Assembly: GCF_001664485.1 (NCBI RefSeq)
Contig: NZ_CP013630.1
Coordinates: 1,367,001 to 1,431,000 of the forward strand
Length of the DNA: 64,000 nucleotides
Direction: 5' to 3'
Source of the DNA: Rhizobium sp. N324
GTDB lineage: Bacteria; Pseudomonadota; Alphaproteobacteria; Rhizobiales; Rhizobiaceae
A model generated the notes under the pieces. That model searched no databases and was not told where the DNA came from. It worked only from the letters and a program-made list of their open reading frames with translations. Positions 1 to 8,210 of the stretch are shown here, piece by piece; the stretch's first letter is position 1, and each line of letters begins with the position of its first letter. The translations under genes and the position numbers were made by a program.

Positions 1-63
1 GGCCACATGGCGCCACAGAGAAGCAGCCGCTAAAATCGGCCGACGAAATCGTAGAAGTCCCAT

Positions 64-852
64 ATGAACCGTATCCTGCTCGCTTCGGCGTTGCTTTTCG
101 CCGCTCTCTCTGCCGCCATGGCGGATGAAATTCCGCCAGCGCCGCCGGCCGCACTTCCGGCAACAAAGACGCCGGCGGTAAAGCTCGTCGAGCCGCATCT
201 CCATATCGCCCGCTCCAACGTAGCAGGTCATGCCCGCATCGCGCTCACCTTCGATGCCTGCATGGGGCAGGCGGATGAGCGCATCCTGTCGACCCTGGTG
301 CGCGAGCGTATTCCGGCAACGATCTTCGTCACCGCCCGCTGGTTGAAGCGCAACCCCGCCGCTCTTGCCGTGTTCCTGCAGAATCCCGATCTGTTCGAAC
401 TGGAAAATCACGGCGAGAACCATATCCCGGCCGTCGATACGCCAACGCTGATCTACGGCATCGCCGCTGCCGGCTCGCCGCAGGCGGTGAAACAGGAAGT
501 CGAGGGCGGCGCCGCGGCAATGACCGCGGCCGGCATTCCCGCACCCCACTGGTTCCGCGGCTCGACCGCCAAATACGATCTTTCCGCCATCGGCGAGATC
601 CGCGCCATGGGCTATCGCATCGCCGGTTATTCGGTGAACGGCGACGGCGGCTCGCTGCTCGGCGCCGTCATCACCGAAAAACGCATCGCTGCGGCCAAAG
701 ACGGCGATGTCGTCATCTCCCACATCAACCAGCCGACCCATGCGGCGGGCGAGGGGGTGGCGAAGGCGCTGGTCGATTTGAAAGCCAAGGGCACGGAGTT
801 CGTTCGCCTTGAGGATGTCGAGGATATGGGCGACGACAAAACGACGGAGTGA
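64..852 (+). CDS. Secreted polysaccharide deacetylase (NodB-like fold)
   Basis: 262 residues. An N-terminal signal peptide (MNRILLASALLFAALSAAMA) implies export. The NodB-type core begins with TFDACMG (about residues 62-68), in the position of the metal-binding TFD motif, and the second motif is ENHGENHIP, matching the family's H-x-x-x-H metal ligands. Members remove N- or O-acetyl groups from chitin, peptidoglycan or exopolysaccharide, so an envelope-modifying role is expected; the substrate cannot be told. The gene stands alone: the gene downstream runs the opposite way beyond a repeat element. The ribosome binding site is weak (AGAAG), but the signal peptide supports this start. Confidence 0.85.
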   Translation: MNRILLASALLFAALSAAMADEIPPAPPAALPATKTPAVKLVEPHLHIARSNVAGHARIALTFDACMGQADERILSTLVRERIPATIFVTARWLKRNPAALAVFLQNPDLFELENHGENHIPAVDTPTLIYGIAAAGSPQAVKQEVEGGAAAMTAAGIPAPHWFRGSTAKYDLSAIGEIRAMGYRIAGYSVNGDGGSLLGAVITEKRIAAAKDGDVVISHINQPTHAAGEGVAKALVDLKAKGTEFVRLEDVEDMGDDKTTE

Positions 853-870
853 ATTCTGTCGCTGAAGTCG

Positions 871-1094
871 TGCCGTGTGAGCCCCCTCTGCCCTGCCGGG
901 CATCTCCCCCACAGGTGGGGAGATTACAAGTGGCCAAACCTTTCCGCCCGTCTACCGTTCCGGCGGGCTGCCACGTTAGTTGTTTGGGGAAACCGTTGCG
1001 CCCAACCAATCTCCCCACCTGTGGGGGGTCCGAAGGACGGGCGAGACCCGCGGCTCGCCCCGGGCCCGGCAGGGCAGAGGGGGCTTGCACGGCA
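871..1094. repeat. RIME-like mosaic element with 31-bp inverted ends
   Basis: A non-coding element of about 224 bp lies between the deacetylase and the FAD oxidoreductase stop. Its ends (871-901 and 1064-1094) are inverted copies matching at 29 of 31 positions; each contains CCCCTCTGCCCTGCCGGGC or its complement. Nested inside are two versions of a hairpin built on CCCCACAGGTGGGG (about 905-922 and 1010-1027). A third hairpin module at 1025-1065 recurs in the repeat near 24.6 kb. This fits the rhizobial intergenic mosaic elements described in Rhizobium. It has no coding capacity and probably folds in RNA on either strand. Confidence 0.8.
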
Positions 1095-1114
1095 CAACAG
1101 CCAACGCGAAGCCT

Positions 1115-2407
1115 CTACCGCAACTCATCCCCACTCCCCAACCGATCCTCCCCAAACCGCCGCAACCCCGGCCCATCCCGATCGAGGGCGAAGTCCTCGA
1201 ACCAGTCGCGATGTATGCCGGCCAGCATCGCGCCGATCATCTGGGCGGCGAGATAGGAAAAGGTGATGCCGTTGCCGCCGTAGCCGTAGGCGGCCAGCAC
1301 ATGCGGCATGTCGGGCACGGGACCGATCAGCGGCAGGCCGTCGGCGGTTTCGCCGAAGGTTCCGCACCAGGCGTGTTCCACCCGTGTATCGGCTTTCGGC
1401 CATAGCCGCTTCATCTTCTCGCGAATTGCCATGATCTTTGCCGGCAGCTTGCGGTCGCGGGCTTCGGGATCGGCCGTGCCGTCATCCTCGCCGCCGGCGA
1501 CGATGCGGTTGTCCTCGGTCGTGCGCATATAGAGATAGGGGTGGCTGTCCTCCCAGATCAGCGCCCGGTCGCGCCAGAAATGTGCCGGGTCCTGGGGGAC
1601 GGTGGCGAGCGCCCAGCTCGAACTGGTGCGATGCAGCTTCGGCATGTCGATGCCCGGCATCGAATAGCCGGTCGCAAGCACGGCGCGCCGCGCCTCGATA
1701 ACATGGCCCGCGTCCGTCTCCGCCGTCACGTGATCGCCTTCGCTGTGAAGTGCCGTGACGGAAGCGTTGACCAGCCGCGCGCCGCGCCGAACGGAGATTC
1801 CGAGCAATGCCCAGGTCAGGAGCAGCGGATCGGCCTCGGCCGAACCCGGTGAATAGATCGCGCCATCCCGGTCGAGTTCGAACTGGGTGAAGAGATCGGG
1901 ATGTTCGAGGTAGACGCCGGGCAGGCCGGCTCGGCGGCGCAACTGGCGCTCGTCCAGAAGCTCGCGCGCCCCTTCCTGGTTGGCGGCGAGATAGAGCGTG
2001 TTGCGCGACCGGAAGCCGCAGGCAATCCCGTGTGCGGCGATCAGCTTGGAAAGGCCGGCAACCGCTGCTCCGCTGCGGCGATAAATGCCGGCGGCGCGTT
2101 CGAAGCCGTAATAGTCCTCAAGCTCGGTCAGCGTGCTGTCGATTTCCCATTGCAGCATCGCCGTGCTCGCCGCGGTGCTGCCGAAACCGGGTCGCTCCCG
2201 GTCGATGATAGTGACGGAAAAGCCGCGCGCCGTCAGATGTTCGGCAACCAATGCGCCGGTGATGCCGCCGCCGATCACGGCGATGTCGGTGGAAAAACTC
2301 TCCTCGATCGGACGCCATTTCGGCCGAATGCCGCTTTTCCCCCAGAGGGAACGGCCGCTGACCATTTGGTCGTGATCGGATTCGTTGAGATCGAGATCAG
2401 ATGCCAC
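1115..2407 (-). CDS. FAD-dependent amino-acid oxidase family oxidoreductase
   Basis: 430 residues of the DAO/GlpO-like FAD family. The dinucleotide-binding motif IAVIGGGITGALVAEHL lies at about residues 42-58, followed by GSTAAST, the segment that usually contacts the isoalloxazine ring. The C-terminal part contains WCGTFGETADGLPLIGPVP, the conserved second FAD contact. The enzyme should oxidise a C-N or similar substrate with FAD; the substrate is unknown. The start is a GTG with GGGGAG six bases upstream. It follows the AI-2E permease gene by only 18 bases on the same strand, so the two probably form an operon. Confidence 0.85.
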   Translation of the reverse strand: MASDLDLNESDHDQMVSGRSLWGKSGIRPKWRPIEESFSTDIAVIGGGITGALVAEHLTARGFSVTIIDRERPGFGSTAASTAMLQWEIDSTLTELEDYYGFERAAGIYRRSGAAVAGLSKLIAAHGIACGFRSRNTLYLAANQEGARELLDERQLRRRAGLPGVYLEHPDLFTQFELDRDGAIYSPGSAEADPLLLTWALLGISVRRGARLVNASVTALHSEGDHVTAETDAGHVIEARRAVLATGYSMPGIDMPKLHRTSSSWALATVPQDPAHFWRDRALIWEDSHPYLYMRTTEDNRIVAGGEDDGTADPEARDRKLPAKIMAIREKMKRLWPKADTRVEHAWCGTFGETADGLPLIGPVPDMPHVLAAYGYGGNGITFSYLAAQMIGAMLAGIHRDWFEDFALDRDGPGLRRFGEDRLGSGDELR

Positions 2408-2425
2408 CGATATCTCCCCGGCTGA

Positions 2426-3592
2426 TCATTTCGGCAATTGCGGCTGCGGCTTTTCCTCGATCAGCAATTCCTCGATGATCGTAATGACGATCAGCGACAG
2501 CGGCAGGGCCAGCATCGCCCCGACGGCCCCCCACATCCATGTCCAGAACAGGATGGCGAGGAAAACGATGAAGGGATTGATTTCCAGCCGCCGTCCCATC
2601 ACTGCCGGGAAGATCAGGTTTTCCATGACGAGGTGCACGGTAAAGAAGGCCGCGGCCGGCATCAGGCCGATGACGATGTCGTCATGGGTGAGAATGCCGG
2701 CGACCGCGACGGCAAACGTCATCAGCGTGATGCCGAGATAGGGAATGAAGCTCGACAGGAAGGCGAAAAAACCCCAGAGCACCGGCGCCGCCAGTCCGCC
2801 GGCATAGGCGATGATCGTCATGACGACGCCGAGGCCGACATAGATCAGCGAGGCGGTGGCGAAATAGAAGCCGAGCACCTGCTCGACGGCATTGATGACA
2901 CGGATGGCCGCCAGGCGCTGCGTGCGGGTGCGGAAGGTCATGATGATCGTCTTGCGCAGGTTGACGCGGCTGGCGAGGAAAAGCAGCAGCGCGGCGAAGA
3001 AAATCATCCCCTGCACGACAGCCGGCGTCAGGCTTGTCGTCACCACATGCAGCACATTGCCGGTGTTTTCGAGCAGTGCACCGATCGACATCGGCCCGCT
3101 TTCGAAGGTCGCCGGCGTGATATGCAGCCATTCGATGCGCTCGAGATAGGGCATGACGCGGTTGATGGTTCGCTCGGCAAAAGCCGGCCCCTCATTGGCC
3201 AGCGTCATCAGCGGGCCGGCGAGCGAGTTGATCAGCAGGAAGATCACCAGAGCCACGCTGCTCGACAACATGAAGGCGTTGGCAAGCCGCGGCACACCCA
3301 TCCGGCTCAGCTTTTCCGCCGCCATGCCGAGGATCATCCCGACGACAACGGCAAGCGTGATCGGGATCAGGATCAGCGACATCAGGTAGACGGCGGCCAG
3401 CCCCAGAATGCCGAAGATGCCGATGATCGCCCAGGCCATGCTGATGTCCAGCCCGTCCTTCTCCAGCCGATGCAGCGGTGCCGGCGGCAGCTCTTCCGCT
3501 GCCTCCTTCAGGGTCTGCGCCCAGGCGCTGGTGCGGCGTTCGCCGATCGCGATCTTCTTGGCCTGTTTGCGGATGCCATTGGCGATGCCCAT
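2426..3592 (-). CDS. AI-2E family transporter (YdiK/PerM-like permease)
   Basis: About 388 residues from the ATG at 3592; the frame stays open upstream to 3697 with further possible starts. Multiple membrane segments, including IIGIFGILGLAAVYLMSLI and the late loop FIPYLGITLMTFAVAVAGI, match the AI-2E exporter/PerM family. C-terminal INPFIVFLAILFWTWMWG is the typical conserved tail. Members export small molecules or Na+ (quorum signals in a few cases), but the ligand here is unknown. No upstream start has a convincing ribosome binding site, so the N-terminus is uncertain. It is the probable first gene of an operon with the FAD oxidoreductase. Confidence 0.85.
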   Translation of the reverse strand: MGIANGIRKQAKKIAIGERRTSAWAQTLKEAAEELPPAPLHRLEKDGLDISMAWAIIGIFGILGLAAVYLMSLILIPITLAVVVGMILGMAAEKLSRMGVPRLANAFMLSSSVALVIFLLINSLAGPLMTLANEGPAFAERTINRVMPYLERIEWLHITPATFESGPMSIGALLENTGNVLHVVTTSLTPAVVQGMIFFAALLLFLASRVNLRKTIIMTFRTRTQRLAAIRVINAVEQVLGFYFATASLIYVGLGVVMTIIAYAGGLAAPVLWGFFAFLSSFIPYLGITLMTFAVAVAGILTHDDIVIGLMPAAAFFTVHLVMENLIFPAVMGRRLEINPFIVFLAILFWTWMWGAVGAMLALPLSLIVITIIEELLIEEKPQPQLPK

Positions 3593-3772
3593 GCGGTGAG
3601 GTCCCCCGAAGCCCATTGCTTCGTCACGGAAACGCGCCGACGCGGTTCCGGTTCCGCGAGGCCATGATGCCGTCGAGCCGAGAAGCGTCACCGGCAACCG
3701 TGCCGATTTGAAATATCCCGGCGGAACAACCTCGCAGCCCCAGGAGTTCGGGCGTTTGAAGGAGTTAAGGCC

Positions 3773-4156
3773 ATGAAGAATGATCCCGATCAGACAAAAG
3801 CCGCCGAGAGTTATACGACTGATCCGCCTTATGCCGACGAGGCAGCGCTTGTAGCCGCCGACCAGCGGCGGTGGTGGGGTTGGACCGTCCTGTTGGCCGG
3901 TGCAGCGGTGCTGATCATTGCCGGCGTGAGCGTCGCGATCTGGCCTGATCCTGGCAATAACGATCCGACGGCCACCGCCTCGACAAAACCGGACCCGATC
4001 AATGCGCAGCCATCCGGTCCCGGCACCTTCAACGACGATCCGGCCTCCGGCGCTTCAAAGCCTCCGGAAGCGGTAGATCGTTCACCCGCGCCGAGCGGAA
4101 ATGGTGGCGGAACGACCGGGGTCACGAGCCCGGCCGGCACCGAGAAGGTCCAATAG
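3773..4156 (+). CDS. Hypothetical single-pass membrane protein with Pro/Gly-rich tail
   Basis: 127 residues, not assigned to a family. The N-terminal ~35 residues are hydrophilic and end in RRWWGWT. One membrane helix follows (VLLAGAAVLIIAGVSVAIW, about residues 39-57), then a low-complexity tail rich in Pro, Ser, Thr, Gly and Asp. The arrangement suggests a cytoplasmic N-terminus and a disordered periplasmic tail. AAGGAG lies just upstream of the ATG. It is divergent from the AI-2E gene and ends just before the convergent VOC gene. Small membrane proteins like this are common beside transporters, but no function is inferred. Confidence 0.7.
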   Translation: MKNDPDQTKAAESYTTDPPYADEAALVAADQRRWWGWTVLLAGAAVLIIAGVSVAIWPDPGNNDPTATASTKPDPINAQPSGPGTFNDDPASGASKPPEAVDRSPAPSGNGGGTTGVTSPAGTEKVQ

Positions 4157-4167
4157 CGTCGCTGCGG

Positions 4168-5133
4168 TCAAGCCGAAAGCGTTAGCCCAATCCCCCAGGG
4201 ATCCCTGAGGAACACGCCGCCGTCGCGCGCCTCGCTCTTGATCTCCAGCGCATCGAGCTTGGCGATCGCCGCATCCAGTGTGGCCTTGTCGTTGAACCGG
4301 AGCTTATAGTCCGAAAGCCCGGTCATATTGTCGGCGCGTGCCGTAGCACCCCGGCTGTTCCAGATATTGGCGGCGATATGGTGATGGTAGCCGCCGGTCG
4401 CAAAGAAACTTGCGCCGGGACGGCTCGCCATCAGCTTGAGGCCGAGCACGTCGCGGTAGAAGGCGTCAGCTTGTGGAATATCGCCGACCTGCAGATGCAG
4501 GTGGCCGATCGCCGTCCCCATGGCCATGCCGTCCCAGCGCTCTTCGGGCGCGCTGTCATAGAGCGCCTGCAGGTCGAGGCGCAGCGTCGCCATATCCACC
4601 ATACCGTCCTGATCGAACTTCCATTGCTGGTGCGGCCGGTCGGCATAGATTTCGATGCCGTTGCCTTCCGGGTCGGACAGATAGATCGCCTCGCTGACGA
4701 GATGGTCCGAGGCGCCGTCGAGCACGACATTGTTGTGCGCCGCGTGGCGCAACCAGCGTGCCAACTCGGTCCGATCCGGCATCAGGAAGGCGGTGTGGAA
4801 AAGGCCGGCGGCATTGCGCGGCGCGATGGCGGCATCCTTGGCGGTCGTCAGCGTCAGCAGCGGCAGATCGCCAACCCCCAGCACTTGCCCGCTCGCCGTC
4901 TTCTCGATGACTTTCAGGCCGAGCATCGACTGATAGAAGCCGGATACGAGATCGAGGTCCGCCACGACGAGATGCGACTGGTCGACATAGGCGGGCCGCG
5001 TCAGCGCATAGGAAGTTTCGGTCGTCATGGATTGTTCTCCTGCTCCTGATCTGGCCTGTAGAATGGAAGGCGCGCCGGCGGTGGCGGCAAATGTGCCGCC
5101 CGCAGCAAGGCCGAGGAAGTTTCGCCGGTTCAT
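4168..5133 (-). CDS. VOC family catechol 2,3-dioxygenase-like protein with Tat-type leader
   Basis: 321 residues. Residues 1-35 look like a Tat signal (MNRRNFLGLAAGG, with RR-x-F-L-G). Two glyoxalase/dioxygenase modules follow: one from about 52 (DQSHLVVADLDLVSGFYQ) and one from about 209 (IGHLHLQVGDIPQADAFYRD). Candidate metal ligands are the His of each module opening and Glu in GNGIEIY, as in extradiol dioxygenases such as CatE. Such enzymes are normally cytoplasmic. The ATG at 5028 (residue 36, MTTETSY) also has a strong AGGAG eight bases upstream, and the first ATG has its own AGGAG. Two products, exported and cytoplasmic, are therefore possible. Transcribed alone. Confidence 0.85.
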   Translation of the reverse strand: MNRRNFLGLAAGGTFAATAGAPSILQARSGAGEQSMTTETSYALTRPAYVDQSHLVVADLDLVSGFYQSMLGLKVIEKTASGQVLGVGDLPLLTLTTAKDAAIAPRNAAGLFHTAFLMPDRTELARWLRHAAHNNVVLDGASDHLVSEAIYLSDPEGNGIEIYADRPHQQWKFDQDGMVDMATLRLDLQALYDSAPEERWDGMAMGTAIGHLHLQVGDIPQADAFYRDVLGLKLMASRPGASFFATGGYHHHIAANIWNSRGATARADNMTGLSDYKLRFNDKATLDAAIAKLDALEIKSEARDGGVFLRDPWGIGLTLSA

Positions 5134-5254
5134 TCGCCACTGTCTCCTCTGGCCTGCCGTACTTGATGCCTATATGGCCGATTGCGATTGTTCACAGAAG
5201 TCCCGTTTTTGAGGATGAACTGTTGAGCAGGCGTTGACGATGACTTGCGCCCAC

Positions 5255-5268
5255 TTGATCGCGGTCAA
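5255..5268 (+). promoter_or_regulatory. FNR/FixK-type anaerobox upstream of the stress protein gene
   Basis: TTGATCGCGGTCAA gives a perfect TTGA-N6-TCAA palindrome core, the FNR/FixK consensus (one mismatch to TTGAT-N4-ATCAA). Its centre (5261.5) would be 41.5 bp from a start near 5303, with GATACT at 5291-5296 in the -10 position. This is class II FNR activator geometry, and the gene's ATG follows at 5323. Confidence 0.7.
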
Positions 5269-5322
5269 AGCGCCCATATCTTCTTTAGAGGATACTTATA
5301 CATCTCAGTCATGGAGGGAGCC

Positions 5323-5742
5323 ATGTACAGGAAGATCATCGTCGCGATCGCGCTCGGCGGCATCGAAAAGGGAGAGAAGATCCTCCGCAAGGCCGCGTCC
5401 TTGCTCGACGACGGCGGCGAGATCGTCGCGCTCAATGTCATCGAGGATGTACCGACCTATGTCGCGATCGAACTGCCGGCAAATATGGTCGAGGACGCCA
5501 TGCAGGACAGCCGCGACCAGCTGAACGCGCTGATCGCCTCGACCGGTATTGCGGCCACCGTCGAGATCCGCAACGGCCCGCCGGCCAAAGCAATCATCTC
5601 GACCGCCGAAAGTTACGGTGCCGACCTCATCATCGTCGCTTCGCATGTTCCGGATTTTTCCAATTACTTCATCGGCGCCACCGCCGACCGGGTCGTGCGC
5701 CACGCCAAATGTTCGGTGCTGGTCGACCGGCAAAAGATTTGA
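5323..5742 (+). CDS. Universal stress protein (UspA family)
   Basis: 139 residues, the usual size for a single-domain UspA protein. The opening MYRKIIVAIALGG and the C-terminal nucleotide-loop region GATADRVVRHAKCSVLV match the family; the loop keeps G-x-x-A-D-x-V rather than the full ATP-binding G-S pattern. The ATG at 5323 is preceded by GGAGGGAG and was preferred over an upstream in-frame start at 5245. The FNR/FixK-type box upstream suggests induction under low oxygen, which is common for Usp genes in rhizobia. The protein is cytoplasmic; its stress role is inferred from family and promoter. Confidence 0.88.
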   Translation: MYRKIIVAIALGGIEKGEKILRKAASLLDDGGEIVALNVIEDVPTYVAIELPANMVEDAMQDSRDQLNALIASTGIAATVEIRNGPPAKAIISTAESYGADLIIVASHVPDFSNYFIGATADRVVRHAKCSVLVDRQKI

Positions 5743-5870
5743 TTTGCGTAAGCCGTCTCGCCGCCAAACAGGCTGTTACGAAGATTGACCGCCCGTGCGC
5801 TTTGCCGCAGTTGCGCGCCCGTTCGTTCGATGCGACGATTGCAATCGGGGTCTGAAACGGATTGGCGTGC

Positions 5871-6539
5871 ATGGCCGAGTTCAACGGCATTCGCTGGGCT
5901 TATGACAGATACGAACTGATCGCCGACGGTATCGTCCATGGCGTCGGTCTCGTGCTGGCGCTGATCGGGGCCACGGTGTTGATCTTCTACGCCACGCTCT
6001 GGAGTTCCTACGGCGCGCTCGCCGCCGCCTGGATCTATGGCGTCGGGCTGGTGCTGACGCTTGCCATCTCCTTCTCCTACAATGCCTGGCCGGTCTCGCG
6101 CACCAAATGGTACCTGCGCCGCTTCGATCATTCGGCGATCTTCCTGTTGATCGCCGCCACCTATACGCCTTTCCTCGAACGCGGCGCCGACGATCCGCTG
6201 CTCTTCTCCATGCTGGTGGCGATCTGGCTGTTTGCCGCCGCCGGCATTGTGCTGAAATGCGTCTTTCCCGGCCGCTACGACCGTCTTGCCATCCTGCTCT
6301 ATCTCGCCATGGGCTGGAGCGGCATACTGGTGGCGGGACCCGTGGCGGCGCGCATTCCCACCGCCTCGATGCTGCTGATCGTCATCGGCGGCGTCATCTA
6401 TTCGCTCGGCGTCATCTTCCATGTCTGGGAGAAGCTGCGCTTTCAGAACGCCATCTGGCACGCTTTCGTCGTCACCGCCGCGGCCGTGCATTATTCGGCC
6501 GTCTTCACCTGCTTCAGCCTGTCGGCGCCGGGCGTCTGA
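5871..6539 (+). CDS. Hemolysin III / TrhA family membrane protein
   Basis: 222 residues with about seven hydrophobic segments. Family marks are ADGIVHGVGLVLALIG (first helix with conserved His), RRFDHSAIFLLIAATYTPF in the middle and a late IWHAFVVTAAAVHY. The conserved H, D and S residues are those shared with the PAQR/hemolysin III superfamily, thought to be metal-dependent membrane hydrolases or lipid homeostasis factors. Despite the name, hemolytic activity should not be assumed. The ATG at 5871 was chosen over a TTG nine bases upstream. It is followed 100 bases later by an acetyltransferase on the same strand. Confidence 0.88.
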   Translation: MAEFNGIRWAYDRYELIADGIVHGVGLVLALIGATVLIFYATLWSSYGALAAAWIYGVGLVLTLAISFSYNAWPVSRTKWYLRRFDHSAIFLLIAATYTPFLERGADDPLLFSMLVAIWLFAAAGIVLKCVFPGRYDRLAILLYLAMGWSGILVAGPVAARIPTASMLLIVIGGVIYSLGVIFHVWEKLRFQNAIWHAFVVTAAAVHYSAVFTCFSLSAPGV

Positions 6540-6639
6540 CAAGGGCTGCTCCGGAAGCCGCCGGCATGCCGCATCCGCCGTTTACATCTTCGGGAGCGGG
6601 GCGTATGCCATCCCGGCAGTCAATTCGAACCGGGCCATC

Positions 6640-7149
6640 ATGACAGACGCCGTTCTCCTCCGCGACGCGACCGAAGCCGATCTTTCCGCCATCCGCGATA
6701 TCTACAATCACGCCGTCGAGCACACGACGGCGATCTGGAACGATACGCTTGTCGATCTCGAAAACCGGCGGGAATGGATGCGGGCGCGCAAGGCCCGCGG
6801 CTTTCCGGTCATCGTCGCCGAGCTGTCGGGCAAGGTCGCCGGCTATGCCTCCTATGGCGATTGGCGGACCTTCGACGGCTACCGCCATACCGTCGAGCAT
6901 TCCGTCTATGTCGACAAGGATTGCCGCGGCGCCGGCATCGGCGAGCGGCTGATGCGCGAGCTGATCGTCCGAGCCGCAGCCGGCAATATCCATGTGATGA
7001 TCGCCGGCATCGAGGCCGAGAACACCGCTTCGATCCGGCTGCACGAAAAGCTCGGTTTCCGCATCGCCGGCAGATTTTCCGAGGTCGGCACCAAGTTCGG
7101 CCGCTGGCTGGACCTGACCTGCATGGAGCTTCGCCTGCCTTCGGCCTGA
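6640..7149 (+). CDS. GNAT N-acetyltransferase, phosphinothricin acetyltransferase-like
   Basis: 169 residues. The fold starts VLLRDATEADLSAIRDIYN. The acetyl-CoA-binding segment is VDKDCRGAGIGERLMRELI (Q/R-x-x-G-x-G/A pattern, about residues 89-107), followed by NTASIRLHEKLGF, the typical last GNAT helix. The early segment with TAIWNDTLVDLENRREWM and the ending KFGRWLDLTCMEL match the Pat/MnaT branch, which acetylates phosphinothricin, methionine sulfoximine and similar amino acids. Actual substrate is not established. An upstream extension in the same frame overlaps the hemolysin III gene and was rejected. Confidence 0.87.
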   Translation: MTDAVLLRDATEADLSAIRDIYNHAVEHTTAIWNDTLVDLENRREWMRARKARGFPVIVAELSGKVAGYASYGDWRTFDGYRHTVEHSVYVDKDCRGAGIGERLMRELIVRAAAGNIHVMIAGIEAENTASIRLHEKLGFRIAGRFSEVGTKFGRWLDLTCMELRLPSA

Positions 7150-7289
7150 CCCGGCAATCTCTAAGGCCCCCCTCGGCAAGCCATTGTGAACGGCGCTCGC
7201 CATCTTTTTATTGTAGTCTGAGCTGTGTAAGAAGAGGAGGCAGCCTGCTTCGCGGGTGGCCTCGGAATGGTATGGAGGTGAACAGTTCA

Positions 7290-7991
7290 ATGGCAATGCA
7301 TGGATCGTCGCCCGGTCTCCTTGCCCTCGTCCTTCTGGCATTTTCGTCGGTCGTCGCCGGGGCCGCCGATTGCGGCAGCCTAGCCTCGCCCAAGCTCGAC
7401 TGGCAGGAATGCACCAAGAAGAACCTGATGCTGCAGGGCAGTGATCTCGAAGGCGCCAATCTCTTCGGCACCGATTTCTCGCTGACCGATCTCGCTGGCG
7501 CCAATGTCAAATCCGCCAATCTCGAAAAGGCGACTTTGGTACGCGCCTCGCTCGAGGGCGCCCATGCCGAAGGCGCCAACTTCGCCAAGATCGAGGCCTA
7601 TCGCGCCAGCTTCGCCAATATTGCCGCCGAAGGCGCGTCCTTTGCCGGCGCCGAGCTGCAGCGCGCCAATTTCGCCGGCGCCCGGCTTGCCGGCGCCAGC
7701 TTCGAAAAGGCCGAACTCGGCCGCGCCGATTTCGACAAGGCGGTGCTGACGGGCGCGAAATTCGCTTTTGCCAATCTCTCCCGTGCCGATCTCTCCAACG
7801 CCACTTTCGAAGGCCCGGCGATATTCGAGCGCGCCTTCATGTTCCTGACCCGCATCGAAGGCCTCGACCTCTCGGCCGCATCCGGCCTCGAACAGGCCCA
7901 GATCGACCTTGCCTGCGGCGACACCTCCACCAAGCTCCCCGCCGGCCTGTCGGCGCCGACGAGCTGGCCATGCCCTGCCGAGCATGAGTGA
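7290..7991 (+). CDS. Secreted pentapeptide-repeat protein
   Basis: 233 residues. A signal peptide (LLALVLLAFSSVVAGAADC) precedes a short Cys-containing segment, then about 25 tandem pentapeptides of the A(D/N)LxX type from residue ~50 to ~180, such as GANLF, ANLEK, ANFAG and ADLSN. These fold as a right-handed quadrilateral beta helix. A non-repeat tail with Cys follows, and four cysteines flank the helix, suggesting disulfide capping in the periplasm. GGAGG lies 11 bases before the chosen ATG; another ATG a few codons upstream overlaps it. Function unknown; many such proteins are binding scaffolds. Confidence 0.82.
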   Translation: MAMHGSSPGLLALVLLAFSSVVAGAADCGSLASPKLDWQECTKKNLMLQGSDLEGANLFGTDFSLTDLAGANVKSANLEKATLVRASLEGAHAEGANFAKIEAYRASFANIAAEGASFAGAELQRANFAGARLAGASFEKAELGRADFDKAVLTGAKFAFANLSRADLSNATFEGPAIFERAFMFLTRIEGLDLSAASGLEQAQIDLACGDTSTKLPAGLSAPTSWPCPAEHE

Positions 7992-8048
7992 TCAGGCAAG
8001 ACTCGCCAGCCGGATCGTCGCGCTGCAGGCGCGGTTTTGCGCCGAAAG

Positions 8049-8189
8049 CTGCCCCTCACCCTAACCCTCTCCCCGTAAAACGGGGCGAGGGGACGTGCTT
8101 CGCGAGAGCTGCGGGGGACGGAGAGGTCACGGCATATCCCCTTCGCCCCGCGTGCGGGGAGAAGGTGGCGGCAGGCGGATGAGGGGCAG
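8049..8189. repeat. RIME-like palindromic repeat, second family
   Basis: A 141-bp element with 10-bp inverted ends (CTGCCCCTCA at 8049 and TGAGGGGCAG at 8180). It contains a short hairpin CCCCGTAAAACGGGG and a second one CCCCGCGTGCGGGG. It closely resembles the element at 24478-24655, but lacks the extra hairpin module found there. It lies between the convergent pentapeptide-repeat and MsrB genes, where it may act as a two-way terminator. Confidence 0.8.
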
Positions 8190-8210
8190 GCTGACTCCTG
8201 CGCCGAACGC

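Noticed and set aside
849..1256. Plus-strand frames across the 0.9-1.1 kb repeat
   Set aside because: Derived from the repeat and from the antisense strand of the FAD oxidoreductase gene.
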